A stretch of DNA of 64,000 bases from Streptomyces sp. NBC_01224 (GTDB lineage: Bacteria > Actinomycetota > Actinomycetes > Streptomycetales > Streptomycetaceae), in the NCBI RefSeq assembly GCF_036002945.1, contig NZ_CP108529.1:9109001-9173000 (forward strand), in the 5' to 3' direction. The translations under genes were made by a program, and so were the position numbers. Shown one piece after another: positions 34,489-43,269 of this stretch (positions are counted from its first letter, which is position 1; every line of letters begins with the position of its first letter). A model generated the notes under the pieces. It saw only the letters and a program-made list of their open reading frames with translations, did no database searches and was not told the DNA's origin.

Positions 34489-34716
34489 GGGGTGGGTCGG
34501 CGGTACACCGGCATGTCGGGGAAGGTCGACGATTGCCAGGTCGGGGTGTTCGCCGCCTACGCCACCGAGCGTGGCAGAGCCCAGGTCGACGGGGAGCTCT
34601 ACCTGCCCAAGTCCTGGACGGGGGACGGGGAACGCTGCCGTGCGGCGAAGATCCCCGAGGGGTGGGAGTTCGCGGCCGAGGGCGACCTGGCCAAAGCCGT
34701 CATCGCCCGCGAGTGA
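34489..34716 (+). pseudogene. IS701-type transposase fragment
   Basis: About 75 codons: RRYTGMSGKVDDCQVGVFAAYATERGRAQVDGELYLPKSW ... AKIPEGWEFAAEGDLAKAVIARE, the middle of an IS701-family transposase of a different branch from the one at 2404-3756. Both ends are missing. Its right edge meets the duplicated TetR/GNAT segment at 34711. Confidence 0.8.
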
Positions 34717-34771
34717 GCATCCACCGCGATGGCCCACAGCCACCGCCGTGGGTGCGTGGCGGGGATTCCGG

Positions 34772-35323
34772 TCACTGGTGATGGTTTCGCCATTCGGGGG
34801 CGAGGATCGCCCACATCTGCTTGTCGTGACGGGTGCCGCCGTAGGGCCAGTACTCGCGCCGTACGCCTTCGAGCGTCATGCCGAGCCGCCGGGCCACCGC
34901 AGAGCTGCGCTCGTTGTCGGCTCGGCAGTGCCACTCGGCGCGATGCATCCCCCGGGAGGTGAACGCCCACTCCAGCAGCGCGCGGCACGCCTCTGTGACC
35001 AGGCCGTGGCCCTCGGCGGCCGGCTCCAGCCAGCAGCCGATCTCGCAGGAACCGAAGCCGGCGTCGAAGTCCACGAACATCACGCCGCCGACCAGCGTTC
35101 CGTCGAGCCAGATACCGAAGAGGCGGCCGCCGTCCGCGGCCTGGCGCTCGGCGTACCGGCGCAGTGTGGCCCGCGCCCCGTCGAGGTCGTCGGTGACGAA
35201 CCCCGGCCCGACCCACGGCCGGATGTGCTCGCGGGCCCGGTCCAGGTTGGCGGCGAACTCCTCGGCATGCCATATCTCCAGCGGGCGGAGGCGGGCGTTG
35301 TCCCGCAAAGAAAAGGAGAACAT
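34772..35323 (-). CDS. GNAT family N-acetyltransferase, copy B
   Basis: 183 residues, the duplicate of the gene at 7960-8511. Four visible differences: Phe for Leu near residue 4, Asn for His in AANLDRAR, Ala for Val in EPAAEG, Thr for Ala in WAFTSRG. All GNAT motifs are intact. The AAAGGAGAA site is slightly better than in copy A. Confidence 0.88.
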   Translation of the reverse strand: MFSFSLRDNARLRPLEIWHAEEFAANLDRAREHIRPWVGPGFVTDDLDGARATLRRYAERQAADGGRLFGIWLDGTLVGGVMFVDFDAGFGSCEIGCWLEPAAEGHGLVTEACRALLEWAFTSRGMHRAEWHCRADNERSSAVARRLGMTLEGVRREYWPYGGTRHDKQMWAILAPEWRNHHQ

Positions 35324-35336
35324 GATGACCCCATTC

Positions 35337-35360
35337 ACATAACAAGCGTTACGGTTATGT
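35337..35360. promoter_or_regulatory. TetR operator candidate, copy B
   Basis: ACATAAC-N10-GTTATGT, identical in its arms and spacing to the site at 7923-7946, between the divergent GNAT and TetR starts. Either TetR copy should bind both sites, so the two modules are probably cross-regulated. Confidence 0.7.
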
Positions 35361-35371
35361 ACCGTAGCAGC

Positions 35372-35992
35372 ATGCCACGCACCAAGGGGAACCATGAGGC
35401 TCGCCGACGCGACGTCTCCGAGGCGGTCTGGCGGGTGTTGGTCGCGCACGGGTTCGGCGGATTGACCATGCGAGCCGTCGCCGCCGAGCTCGACGCCACC
35501 ACCGGCCTGCTCACCCACTACTTTCCCGCCAAACGCGACCTGGTTGTGTACGCCCTCGACCTGCTCGAACGGCGAAGTGCCTCCCGCCCTCGGCGCGCCG
35601 CCGACAAAGGCCTGTCCGCCGTGAGGGCCGCGCTGCTGGACGTCCTGCCGCTGACTGACGAGGCCACCGACAGCAACCGGATCTGGGTGTCCTCCTGGGA
35701 CGCCGCGCTCGCCAACCCCGAGTTGAGCGGCGATTACGCCCGCAAGTACGCGCAGAGCCGCGACAAACTGCGCGACCTGGTCGCCGCAGCCCAACAACTC
35801 GGCGAACTGCCCGATGGCGACCCGGCCCGCATCGCGGCCGGCGCCCAGTCCTTCGTGCTCGGTCTGGTGGTACAGGCGCTGTTCGATCCCCCGGCGTTCC
35901 CACCTCACCGCCAGGCCGAGCTCCTTGACGACTACCTGGCCACGTTGACCTCTCCGCCCTCATCCGGAGGCGATCACGCGGTCCTGTCCTGA
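35372..35992 (+). CDS. TetR family repressor, copy B
   Basis: 206 residues, the duplicate of the gene at 7291-7911 with about five conservative substitutions and an intact helix-turn-helix (VAAELDATTGLLTHYFPAKRDL). Both copies keep full reading frames, so neither has decayed since the duplication. Confidence 0.88.
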   Translation: MPRTKGNHEARRRDVSEAVWRVLVAHGFGGLTMRAVAAELDATTGLLTHYFPAKRDLVVYALDLLERRSASRPRRAADKGLSAVRAALLDVLPLTDEATDSNRIWVSSWDAALANPELSGDYARKYAQSRDKLRDLVAAAQQLGELPDGDPARIAAGAQSFVLGLVVQALFDPPAFPPHRQAELLDDYLATLTSPPSSGGDHAVLS

Positions 35993-36040
35993 CGGCCACG
36001 CTTCTCGGAAGAGTTATCGGGACTCGCGCGGCGGCCGACA

Positions 36041-36640
36041 GTGGTCGAGTGCCGCCGCCGTCTGCTGCCGGCCCGCACCGTGGTCTACTTCGTCCTGGGT
36101 CTGTGCCTGTTCAGCAGTTCCGACAGCGCCGGGCCGCCGGGATACCGGTCGGTTCTGCGCACGTTGACGGAGAAACTGCGGCACCTGCCGGGCGTGTGCG
36201 TGCAGCGCCTGCCTACGAGTTCGGCCCTGACCCGGGCCCGGCAGCGGCTGGGCGACCTCGGGCGCGTTCGCGTTCGGGCTTCGGCTGCTCGCCTGGGACG
36301 GACCGCGCTGGACGTCCCCGACACCCCTGCCACTGCACGGGAGTTCGGATTCACCGGCAAAGGCGGCGTCAATCAGAGCGGACACCCGCAGGTACGTCTG
36401 ATGGCGCTGACCGAGTGCGGGACCCATGCCCTGGTCGACGCGGCCTTCGACGCGTGGCCACGTTCAGCGAGCAGCGGCTCGCCCGCCAGCTGCTGGCTTT
36501 CCTGCGGCCGGACATGCTGCTGGCGGCCGACCGCAACTTCTCCGGGTACGAACTGCTGGGTCTGGCCCGGGCCACCGGCGCCCACCTGGCCTGGCGGATC
36601 AGGAAAGACCTGGGCTTCGTCTCCGCAGCCCGCTGACTGC
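36041..36640 (+). pseudogene. IS4 family transposase relic
   Basis: Frames combine to an IS4-type transposase: VVECRRRLLPARTVVYFVLGLCLF (N-terminal domain), PGYRSVLRTLTEKLRHL, SSALTRARQRLGDLG, GRTALDVPDTPATAREFG with the first Asp, GHPQVRLMALTECGTHALVDAAF, then after a shift ARQLLAFLRPDMLLAADRNFSGYELLGLARATGAHLAWRI with the second Asp. At least one internal deletion and frameshifts. The C-terminal part is missing. Confidence 0.8.
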
Positions 36641-36871
36641 GGTTTGCCCGCCGCCCCCGCCCGTCGCGTGCGAGGGGCAGGTTTCGGTCGAACCGGTTGG
36701 AAGCGCGGAGACCGGGCCGCCGGCAGCGGACGCGTGACGGGATCCATGAGGCTGTCAGGTTCCAGACATGCCGGTTTCAGACAGTGAACGACCATTCTTG
36801 ATCCGGGAGTTGGGCTTACAGACTGGGCGTCGCCTTGGATGCCCTACCGGGCACCCTCGAAAGGAGACCTC

Positions 36872-38092
36872 GTGAAGAAGATCCTGTCTGTGGCAGCGAG
36901 CCTGGCGATCGCCGCGACCTGTGGCCTTGGCATGGCGCTTCCCGCGCACGCCGCTGACGCGACCGGCGTCACGACTGCGGCGAGCCGGTCGCTGCAGTCC
37001 TCCATCGACACCTCCTCCATGGACCCGCAGCACCAGGCCATCGTCGACCGGATCCTGGCCAAGCTGCCCGCCGACTGGGAGGCCCGCCTCGACGCGACCA
37101 AGGCCAAGTACGGTCTGAAGGGCGAGGAGTGGCAGCAGATCCGCGACAACGCGATCAACCCCGGCGACTACCAGTGCCAGACGACCGACCTGTCGAAGTA
37201 CGCCAACTCCCTCCTCGATGGCGCCCAGGACCCGTGGACCATCTTCATCCTTTCGCTCTTCGGCGGCTTCGACATGCCCACCTACGACGCGCTGATCTAC
37301 GGCAAGGAGTCGTCGTCGAACACGTTCGGCGTCAAGGGTGAGTACACCCAGCAGCTCAACTCCGAGATGAAGAACCTCAAGCGCTTCTGGGATATCGACT
37401 CGGCGCGCATCGAGCTGATCCCCATGCACGGGGCAGACGTTTTCACCAGCCCGGACCGGCTCGCCCGCACGCTCTCCGTGCTGTACGGCGGCACGCCCGA
37501 GGAGAACCTCGACCTGGCCGACATGTTCATCGAGCTGGTCGACTCGGAGCCGGTCCTCCAGGGCGGCGCTAACCCGATCTTCACCTTCAACGCCTTCGCC
37601 TACAGCGAGAAGGACGACCCGGAGCCGCTCGGCATCAGGGACCGGATCATCATGGGTGACGGCATCCTGCAGGGCATGAACGCGGTGAAGCTGGGCGACG
37701 TCGCGCCGCGCGGCATCCTGGGCCATGAGTTCGGTCACCACGTCCAGTACCAGAAGAACCTCTTCGAGAGCGACCTGACCGGCCCGGAGGCCACCCGCCG
37801 CACCGAGCTCATGGCGGACGCGTTCGGCACGTACTATCTGACCCACTCCCGCGGCGAGTCGCTGAACGCCGCCCGCGTCCTCAAGTCCGAGAAGTCGTTC
37901 TACCAGGTCGGCGACTGCAGCTTCACCAGCTCCGGCCACCACGGCACGCCCGACCAGCGGCTCAACTCGGCGACCTGGGCGGCGGGCGTGGCCAACGAGG
38001 CGCCGAACCAGGGCCACATCCTGCCCGCCCTCGCGTTCGACAAGCTCTTCGAGGCCAAGCTGCCCGACCTGGTCAAGCCGGACAGCAAGTAA
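36872..38092 (+). CDS. Secreted zinc metalloprotease
   Basis: 406 residues from the GTG at 36872, with AAAGGAG 5 bp upstream. A signal peptide (KKILSVAASLAIAATCGLGMALPAHA) ends in a clear AHA cleavage site. The mature protein carries RGILGHEFGHHVQYQ, an HExxH zinc site, and downstream RRTELMADAFGTYYLTHSRG, where a Glu/Asp completes the zinc ligands (ExxAD). QVGDCSFTSSGHHGTPDQR near the end is typical of neutral zinc metallopeptidase-like secreted proteins of Streptomyces. It is exported by Sec. It is convergent with the regulator at 38215. Confidence 0.85.
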   Translation: MKKILSVAASLAIAATCGLGMALPAHAADATGVTTAASRSLQSSIDTSSMDPQHQAIVDRILAKLPADWEARLDATKAKYGLKGEEWQQIRDNAINPGDYQCQTTDLSKYANSLLDGAQDPWTIFILSLFGGFDMPTYDALIYGKESSSNTFGVKGEYTQQLNSEMKNLKRFWDIDSARIELIPMHGADVFTSPDRLARTLSVLYGGTPEENLDLADMFIELVDSEPVLQGGANPIFTFNAFAYSEKDDPEPLGIRDRIIMGDGILQGMNAVKLGDVAPRGILGHEFGHHVQYQKNLFESDLTGPEATRRTELMADAFGTYYLTHSRGESLNAARVLKSEKSFYQVGDCSFTSSGHHGTPDQRLNSATWAAGVANEAPNQGHILPALAFDKLFEAKLPDLVKPDSK

Positions 38093-38214
38093 CGGTCACC
38101 ACCACGCCGCGGGGCGATGAACACCTGAGCGGCTGAGGACCCGCGCGGGGCGGGCCGGATCACGCACCGGCCCGTCGCGCGCGCCCACGCGTCCATGCCA
38201 CGAGCCCGACCGCG

Positions 38215-39189
38215 TCACAGCCAGCCGCGACGGCTGGCCTGGACGCCGAGCTGGAACCGGGTCTTGGCGCCGAGCATCTCCTGGAGGCGGGCGATGCGCC
38301 GGGCGACGGTGCGCTCGCTCACCCCGAACTCACGGGCGATCGACTCGTCGGTCAGCCCGGCGCTGAGGTAGCTCAGGAGCTGCCGCCCCCCGGGGGTCGC
38401 CTCGCTCTTGACGGCCTCACCGGCCGGCGGGAGCGGAACGGCGATCCGCCAGTACGACTCGAAGACACCGATCAGCCCGTCCAGGAGCCCCGACGGCTGC
38501 ACGATGACACTGTGGTGTCCCGTACGGTTCGGGGCGGCGACGGAAACCACGGCGAAACGGTCGTCGCAGACAAGCACGTTCAGCGCGACATCGGGGAAGA
38601 CCCGGGCCTGTTCTCCCCGGGTGACGCACTCGTGCGCCACTTCCAGCGCCTTGGGGTCCTGCAGGATGTTGGCGCTGTACACCACCCGGTAGTCGATCCC
38701 GCGGTCCAGTGCGTCCAGCGTGCCAGGGCCTACCTCTGGCACCAGGTCGCTCCCGCCCACCGGCCCTATGGACAGCGCGCGCACCTGGGACACGGCCCCG
38801 TTGTGCACCCGTGACTGGATCTCCCCGCGCCGCTCGGAGGTGTCGACGACCTCGACGTAGCTCGCTCCGGCGGTGTGGTCGAGCCAGTACTGCGAAAGGG
38901 CCGTCGCGCTCTCGTAGGCGATCCGGGCCTGGCGCGCGCGCCGCTCGGCGACCGCCTCCAGCACCGCGCGGGGCGGCTGGGCGGTCAGCCTGCCGTCCGT
39001 ACGGGACACCAGGCCGATGTCGCTGAGTTCGGCGACGGCGTCCTTGAGGCCGTCGAGCGGCGACCCGACCAGCGCCGGCCGGTCGGTGAGCTCGGTCAGT
39101 GTCTGCGGACCCCGTTCAACGAGCGCGAGGTAGGCGGCCTCCGCTGTCGCGGAGAGACCGAGAGCCTGCAACGGGCGCAGTGTGCGCAT
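38215..39189 (-). CDS. LuxR-type transcriptional regulator with TrmB-like N-terminus
   Basis: 324 residues. The N-terminal 75 residues form a TrmB-like winged helix (LGLSATAEAAYLALVERGPQTLTELTDRP ... LKDAVAELSDIGLVSRTDGRL). A middle effector domain follows (IDYRVVYSANILQDPKALEVAHEC), and a C-terminal LuxR helix-turn-helix (LLSYLSAGLTDESIAREFGVSERTVARRIARLQEMLGAKTRFQLGVQA). This layout is common in Streptomyces regulators. It ends 122 bp from the metalloprotease and may control it. Confidence 0.88.
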   Translation of the reverse strand: MRTLRPLQALGLSATAEAAYLALVERGPQTLTELTDRPALVGSPLDGLKDAVAELSDIGLVSRTDGRLTAQPPRAVLEAVAERRARQARIAYESATALSQYWLDHTAGASYVEVVDTSERRGEIQSRVHNGAVSQVRALSIGPVGGSDLVPEVGPGTLDALDRGIDYRVVYSANILQDPKALEVAHECVTRGEQARVFPDVALNVLVCDDRFAVVSVAAPNRTGHHSVIVQPSGLLDGLIGVFESYWRIAVPLPPAGEAVKSEATPGGRQLLSYLSAGLTDESIAREFGVSERTVARRIARLQEMLGAKTRFQLGVQASRRGWL

Positions 39190-39577
39190 GTCCCCCCAAC
39201 CCGGCGGCGCCGCAGGGCACCACCCACCGACCTCATTTCTACGGTGGCTGTCATTCCGCCAAAGATCGTCAGCCTAACACCGACATGATCATGCGGACCG
39301 GGAGCGGACGGCGTGACGAGCGGCGTTGATGAAAGCGTCGGCGGAGGCGCCGGCGGAAGCGTCGACAGTCGGTCCGTGCCCGCCGTTATCGGGGGCGCTC
39401 GACCGCCCCGCCGACCCACCCGGTGCCGCCCACCCTCAGCCGCACACATCACCGCCCTCGACACCACCGGCACCACCGCGGATGCGGAATGCGCAACGGA
39501 GAGGCTACGGCGGTGAGAATTAAAAACATCGTTGCCGACGACGTGTACCGCATCACTGAGTAGGTGAACCAAAAGCA
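39190..39577. other. Intergenic stretch upstream of the LuxR-type gene
   Basis: About 390 bases. It must hold the promoter of the minus-strand regulator. Open frames on the plus strand near 39326-39523 are proline-rich and look like compositional artefacts. Confidence 0.35.
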
Positions 39578-39581
39578 CTGA

Positions 39582-39930
39582 CCTCGCTGTTTCGCTTGGG
39601 TCTGGTGGCTAGCGAGGCAGAAACGCGAAAGTGCCATCCTGACCTGGGACGATGAACCTTGCTGAGGGGTTCTTTCGGTCCAGGCGGAGCGCACTTTCTA
39701 CGTGCAGGGCATCGGGTTGCGTCCCAGGAGCTATGTGAGTGCTGATGGTTCGAGGGTGGTTGGTCATGCCGGGGCAGGTTGGCTGGCGGATCTCACCGAT
39801 GCCACGGGGCTGACCTCCGCGTACTCCACCGCTCTCGGGCCGCTGCGGCCTCGTGGGACCGGACATGACCCGGGACTGATCGCCACCGACCTGGCGGTGA
39901 TGCTCGCCGGCGGCGGCGAGGCCATTGCGG
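39582..39930 (+). pseudogene. IS1380 family element, N-terminal fragment (b)
   Basis: The end CCTCGCTGTTTCGCTTGGG at 39582 parallels that at 28546. The frame from the GTG 39702 reads VQGIGLRPRSYVSADGSRVV ... TDATGLTSAYSTALGPLRPRGTG and DLAVMLAGGGEAIA, then breaks at about 39930 where the beta-propeller remnant begins on the other strand. It is a close relative of the fragment at 28546-29022, from a separate element. Confidence 0.8.
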
Positions 39931-40590
39931 TCAGGCGGGCTTCGTCTTCGGCGGTGTCGGTGCCGGCGGCTTTCTTGCCCCAGCCGCGGTGGACGACCAC
40001 CAACTGGTCATGTTCGGCGTTCGCGTCGCGGTAGGCGGCGGCGGGGCCTGCGCCGCTGAGGTGGCCGGGGAACTTCTGGTCGGCGGTCCACACGCCGCCG
40101 GTGCGGAACTTGGTCCACCACAGGTTCTGGTCACCGCTCCCGTAGCCACGGTGGATGCAGTACAGCTCCCCGCGGAACACGGCCAGCGCAGGACCTTCCA
40201 GGCTGAAGTGGCCGCTGAACTTGCGGTCCGGGCCCCACGAGCCGTCGTAGATGACGTGCCACAGCGAGTCGTCCTTGTCGCCGCAGTGCACCAGGTGGAG
40301 CTTGTTGTCGTAGACAGCCAGCGCCGGATTCGATGCCGTCTCGTGGCCACCCGGCCTGGTGTCTCGCGTCCAGGAGGTGCCGTTGTAGGTGGCGTGACAC
40401 AGGTAGTTGTCGTTGCCGCCTCGGTGGACGAGATGCAGCTTGCCGCCGAAGACCGCCAGGGCCGGCCCCCGGGAGGTCTCGTGCTCGGGGAGCGGAGTGT
40501 GGCTGCCGCACCGGGTGCCGTCGAACGTGGTGTGCCGATCAAGGGGAAGCTTCACCGCCGGCCTTGCCCACAAGCACGACCCGAGCGCGC
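39931..40590 (-). pseudogene. Beta-propeller lectin-like protein, truncated
   Basis: About 200 codons of repeating blades with the pattern 'GPALAVF..KLHLVHRG..D..L.H..Y.G.W': RGPALAVFGGKLHLVHRGGND, SNPALAVYDNKLHLVHCGDKD, EGPALAVFRGELYCIHRGYGS, ending AAYRDANAEHDQLVVVHRG. Four blades are visible. These repeats belong to secreted sugar-binding propellers of Streptomyces. The N-terminus (signal peptide and first blades) is absent at about 40590 and the C-terminus runs into the IS1380 fragment at 39930. Confidence 0.7.
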
Positions 40591-40712
40591 CGTTCCTCGA
40601 ATGGCGGTGTCATACGGCCGAAAGGACGCCCGTTCGTGATGGGCGGATCAGGGCGGGAAGACGTATTGGTTCAGGCTCACGTATCCGAAGGACAGATCAG
40701 ACGGGACAGGCG

Positions 40713-41267
40713 ATGGCCACCACCACCGGTCAGACACGAGAGGGCACGTTGCCCAGGAGCATCCAGTTGCCGGGAATCGTGCTGGGGGTGGGGCTCGGCG
40801 GATTCGTCGATGGCATCCTGCTCCACCAGCTCCTCCAGTGGCACCACATGCTCACCAGCACCAACCACGACCGCATCGGCGTGAAGTACTACCCCGCGAA
40901 CACGGTCTCCGGTCTGGAGATGAACACCGTGTGGGACGGCATCTTCCACGCCATCTGCTGGGTCGCGGTCATCCTGGGCCTGGGCATCCTGTACTCCCGG
41001 GTCACTCATCAGCGTCGCCGGGTCTGGACCTCCCGGGTGCTGTGGGGGTGGATCCTGGTCGGGTGGGGCCTGTTCAACATCGTCGAGGGTCTCCTGGACC
41101 ATCAGATCCTCGGCATCCACCACGTCCACGGCGGTCCCCACCAGATCTGGTGGGACATGGGCTTCCTGCTCCTGGGCCTCCTCCTGCTCATCGGCGGCTA
41201 CCTGCTCCAGCGCAGCGGCCGACCCTTCGACCCCGACGCCTCCGAGCGGCCCGCCCGGCACGCCTGA
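40713..41267 (+). CDS. DUF2243 membrane protein
   Basis: 184 residues with four membrane helices. GIVLGVGLGGFVDGILLHQLLQWHHMLT, TVWDGIFHAICWVAVILGLGIL, LVGWGLFNIVEGLLDHQILGIHHVH and WWDMGFLLLGLLLLIGGYLLQ are the DUF2243 signature, with many conserved His residues near the membrane faces. The stop overlaps the start of the CtaG-like gene by one base (TGATG), so the two are translationally coupled. A role in copper or haem handling with CtaG is inferred from this pairing. Confidence 0.85.
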   Translation: MATTTGQTREGTLPRSIQLPGIVLGVGLGGFVDGILLHQLLQWHHMLTSTNHDRIGVKYYPANTVSGLEMNTVWDGIFHAICWVAVILGLGILYSRVTHQRRRVWTSRVLWGWILVGWGLFNIVEGLLDHQILGIHHVHGGPHQIWWDMGFLLLGLLLLIGGYLLQRSGRPFDPDASERPARHA

Positions 41268-42115
41268 TGGACGTCGACATGCATCACCACATGCACGACC
41301 ATGGCGCAGGTAGCGGTCTGTGGGAGACGCTGCTGCCCCCAGCCGCAGTCGTCCTGATCGCCGCCGCCTACCTTCTCCTCGCAGGCCGGGCCCGGCACCG
41401 CAATCCCGTCCAGGGCTGGGGACGCTGGCGGACGGCGAGTTTCCTGACCGGATGCGCCCTGCTCGCCGGAGCAATGCTGCCACCGCTGGCCCCCTTCGCC
41501 CACGGCGACTTCCGTGGGCACATGGCCCAGCACATGCTCATCGGCATGTACGCGCCCCTGGCCCTGGTGCTCGGCATGCCGGTCACCCTGCTGCTGCGCA
41601 ACCTGCCCGCCGCCCGTGCCCGCGCGCTGATGGGCGTTCTGCACAGCCGCCCGGCCAGCGTGCTCGCCCACCCGGTCACCGCCCTGGTCCTGAGCACCGG
41701 CATCCTCGCGCTCTTGTACTTCACTCCGCTGTACAACGCAACCATGAACCATCCCGTACTGCACTGGCTGATGCACGCCCACTTCCTCTTGTCCGGCTGC
41801 CTGTTCGCCTGGATCATCGTCGGCCCCGACCCCGCCCCGACCCGGCCCGGCGTCCCCACCCGGCTCGTCGTCCTCGGGATCGCCGTCGCGGCGCATGCCA
41901 CGATTTCCCAGCTGATCTACGGCGGCTTCCTCATCAACGTTCACGCACCCATCGACCAGGTCCAAGGCGGCGCGGAGATCATGTACTACGGCGGCGACAT
42001 CGCCGAACTCCTCCTCACCGCAGCCCTCGTCACCACTTGGCGGCCCGCCCGCCACCGGCACCAGGGCGCTGATCGGCCGGTGCCCAGTGGCGTGGTCAGG
42101 ACGGTCTCCGGCTGA
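41267..42115 (+). CDS. CtaG/caa3-type cytochrome c oxidase assembly protein
   Basis: 282 residues, seven membrane helices. The N-terminus MDVDMHHHMHDHG is a His/Met-rich potential metal site. GDFRGHMAQHMLIGMYAPLALVLGMPVTLLLR, LYFTPLYNATMNHPVLHWLMHAHFLLSGCLFAW and a final YYGGDIAELLLTAALVTTW are typical of caa3_CtaG proteins, which help deliver copper to cytochrome oxidase. It is co-transcribed with the DUF2243 gene. Confidence 0.88.
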   Translation: MDVDMHHHMHDHGAGSGLWETLLPPAAVVLIAAAYLLLAGRARHRNPVQGWGRWRTASFLTGCALLAGAMLPPLAPFAHGDFRGHMAQHMLIGMYAPLALVLGMPVTLLLRNLPAARARALMGVLHSRPASVLAHPVTALVLSTGILALLYFTPLYNATMNHPVLHWLMHAHFLLSGCLFAWIIVGPDPAPTRPGVPTRLVVLGIAVAAHATISQLIYGGFLINVHAPIDQVQGGAEIMYYGGDIAELLLTAALVTTWRPARHRHQGADRPVPSGVVRTVSG

Positions 42116-42253
42116 CCCGGCCCGTCGCACCGCTCCCACGGGCGTCGGTGATCACCCGGCTCCTGGTATCGGCCAGATGAAGCAGCCCCAAGCCCGGCGG
42201 CCCGGCGTCTTTGACGTCGTCGCCTTCGACGACGCACCCCGGGGCGCCCGACC

Positions 42254-42790
42254 TCATGCCCGACCGACGCATCCGAGTCGGTGCGCAGCGAGCACAACTC
42301 CTCCCGCCGCAGGGCCGCATCGTAGGCCAACGCCAGCATGAGACGGGTGCGCACCGGCTCGGCGGCGGCTACCGCCAGCACGGCCCGCCACTCCTCGTCG
42401 CTGGGGATCCAGGGAAGCTTCACCAATCTCCGCACCGGCGCATGCTGCCGCCCGCCGCCACGAGCCCCAGGGGTGTAGCGTCCCCGGCTGACGGGATTGT
42501 CGTGGCGCAGCCCTTCCTCGACCAGAAGTCCGACTACCGCTGAGCCGTCCGATGCATGTCCAGTCGTGTCCGGGGCACGCTGACACCTTCAGTCCCTCAC
42601 CCGACGTGGGACACCGGCGGACGACGCGCCGCGCCTCGTGCAGGAGCCGGGACCAGTCCTCAACGTCGCGGCGGATGCCCGCCGCGAGGCCGTCGAGCTT
42701 GCGCTCCAGCCACAGGTCGAACGACGAGAGCCGATCGTCGAGAAACATGCCGATGTGGTCGAGTACCTCCGCGGTGCGTTCAATGCGGTG
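42254..42790 (-). pseudogene. Integrase/recombinase remnants
   Basis: Two pieces of tyrosine-recombinase type on the minus strand. Near 42600-42750: MFLDDRLSSFDLWLERKLDGLAAGIRRDVEDWSRLLHE, the N-terminal part of a common Streptomyces recombinase. Near 42290-42435: LVKLPWIPSDEEWRAVLAVAAAEPVRTRLMLALAYDAALRREELCSLR, including the first catalytic Arg. The segments between and after are frameshifted or lost. They may come from one gene or two. Confidence 0.7.
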
Positions 42791-42875
42791 GGAGAAGCTG
42801 GGAGTTAACGTAAACGGGGCCCTGCTCTGAGTGGACTGGTGAAAGGCGCCTGACAGGCAAATGGCCAGGTCAGTT
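42790..42875 (+). repeat. Second copy of the int downstream flank
   Basis: GGAGAAGCTGGGAGTTA ... GAGTGGACTGGTGAAAGGC and GCCTGAC match the sequence 6181-6268 that follows the intact integrase (GGAGGAAATGGGAGTTA ... GTGAAAGGCGCCTGAC) and diverge inside the terminator loop and right stem. This may be an attachment-site copy or the tail of a lost related integrase gene. Confidence 0.6.
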
Positions 42876-43269
42876 CGTTGCCCTCTCCGTCCTGCCGATC
42901 ATCTTCGAGTTGCTCCGGGCCTGCCCAAGGGTGGCCCGGTTTGCCGCTCCCTGCAGGCGGCCGGATACCCGCTGGAGGCGACACGTGGGAGACCAGGGCC
43001 GCGGTGCCGGGCCAAGCAGGAGCAGACGCTGCGCCAGAACACCAGCGACGTGGTCGGCGGGCTCCCCGGTGGGTCGCCGGGGCCTCGTCATGGCCGGTCG
43101 GCCGTGGCAGGCGATCGTGATCCCGCTGGCGCTGGCGCAGGGGCCGGGCGGCGAAGAGCAGCCTGTAGGGGACGTCGGCACCCGGATCTACCCGCCGCAT
43201 CCTCCGTCGTAGGGCTTCATGAAAGCTTCACGGGCCCACCCGCACAAGGCACATGGGTGGAGGAGAGCG
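42876..43269. other. Stretch without a supported gene
   Basis: About 390 bases. Plus-strand readings such as VALSVLPIIFELLRACPRVARF are short and unsupported. I see no gene or structured element I can defend. Confidence 0.35.

Larger units (their letters stand above)
34711..36015. repeat. 1,305-bp duplicated segment (TetR/GNAT), copy B
   Basis: Inverted copy of 7268-8572, same length, with only a handful of differences in each gene. The conserved edges are GAGTGAGC at 34711 and TCTCGGAAGAGTT ending at 36015. It lies between an IS701 fragment and an IS4 fragment. Confidence 0.85.

Noticed and set aside
39326..39523. Proline/alanine-rich plus-strand open frame upstream of the LuxR-type gene
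   Set aside because: Low-complexity composition without ribosome binding site or homology; most likely not coding.
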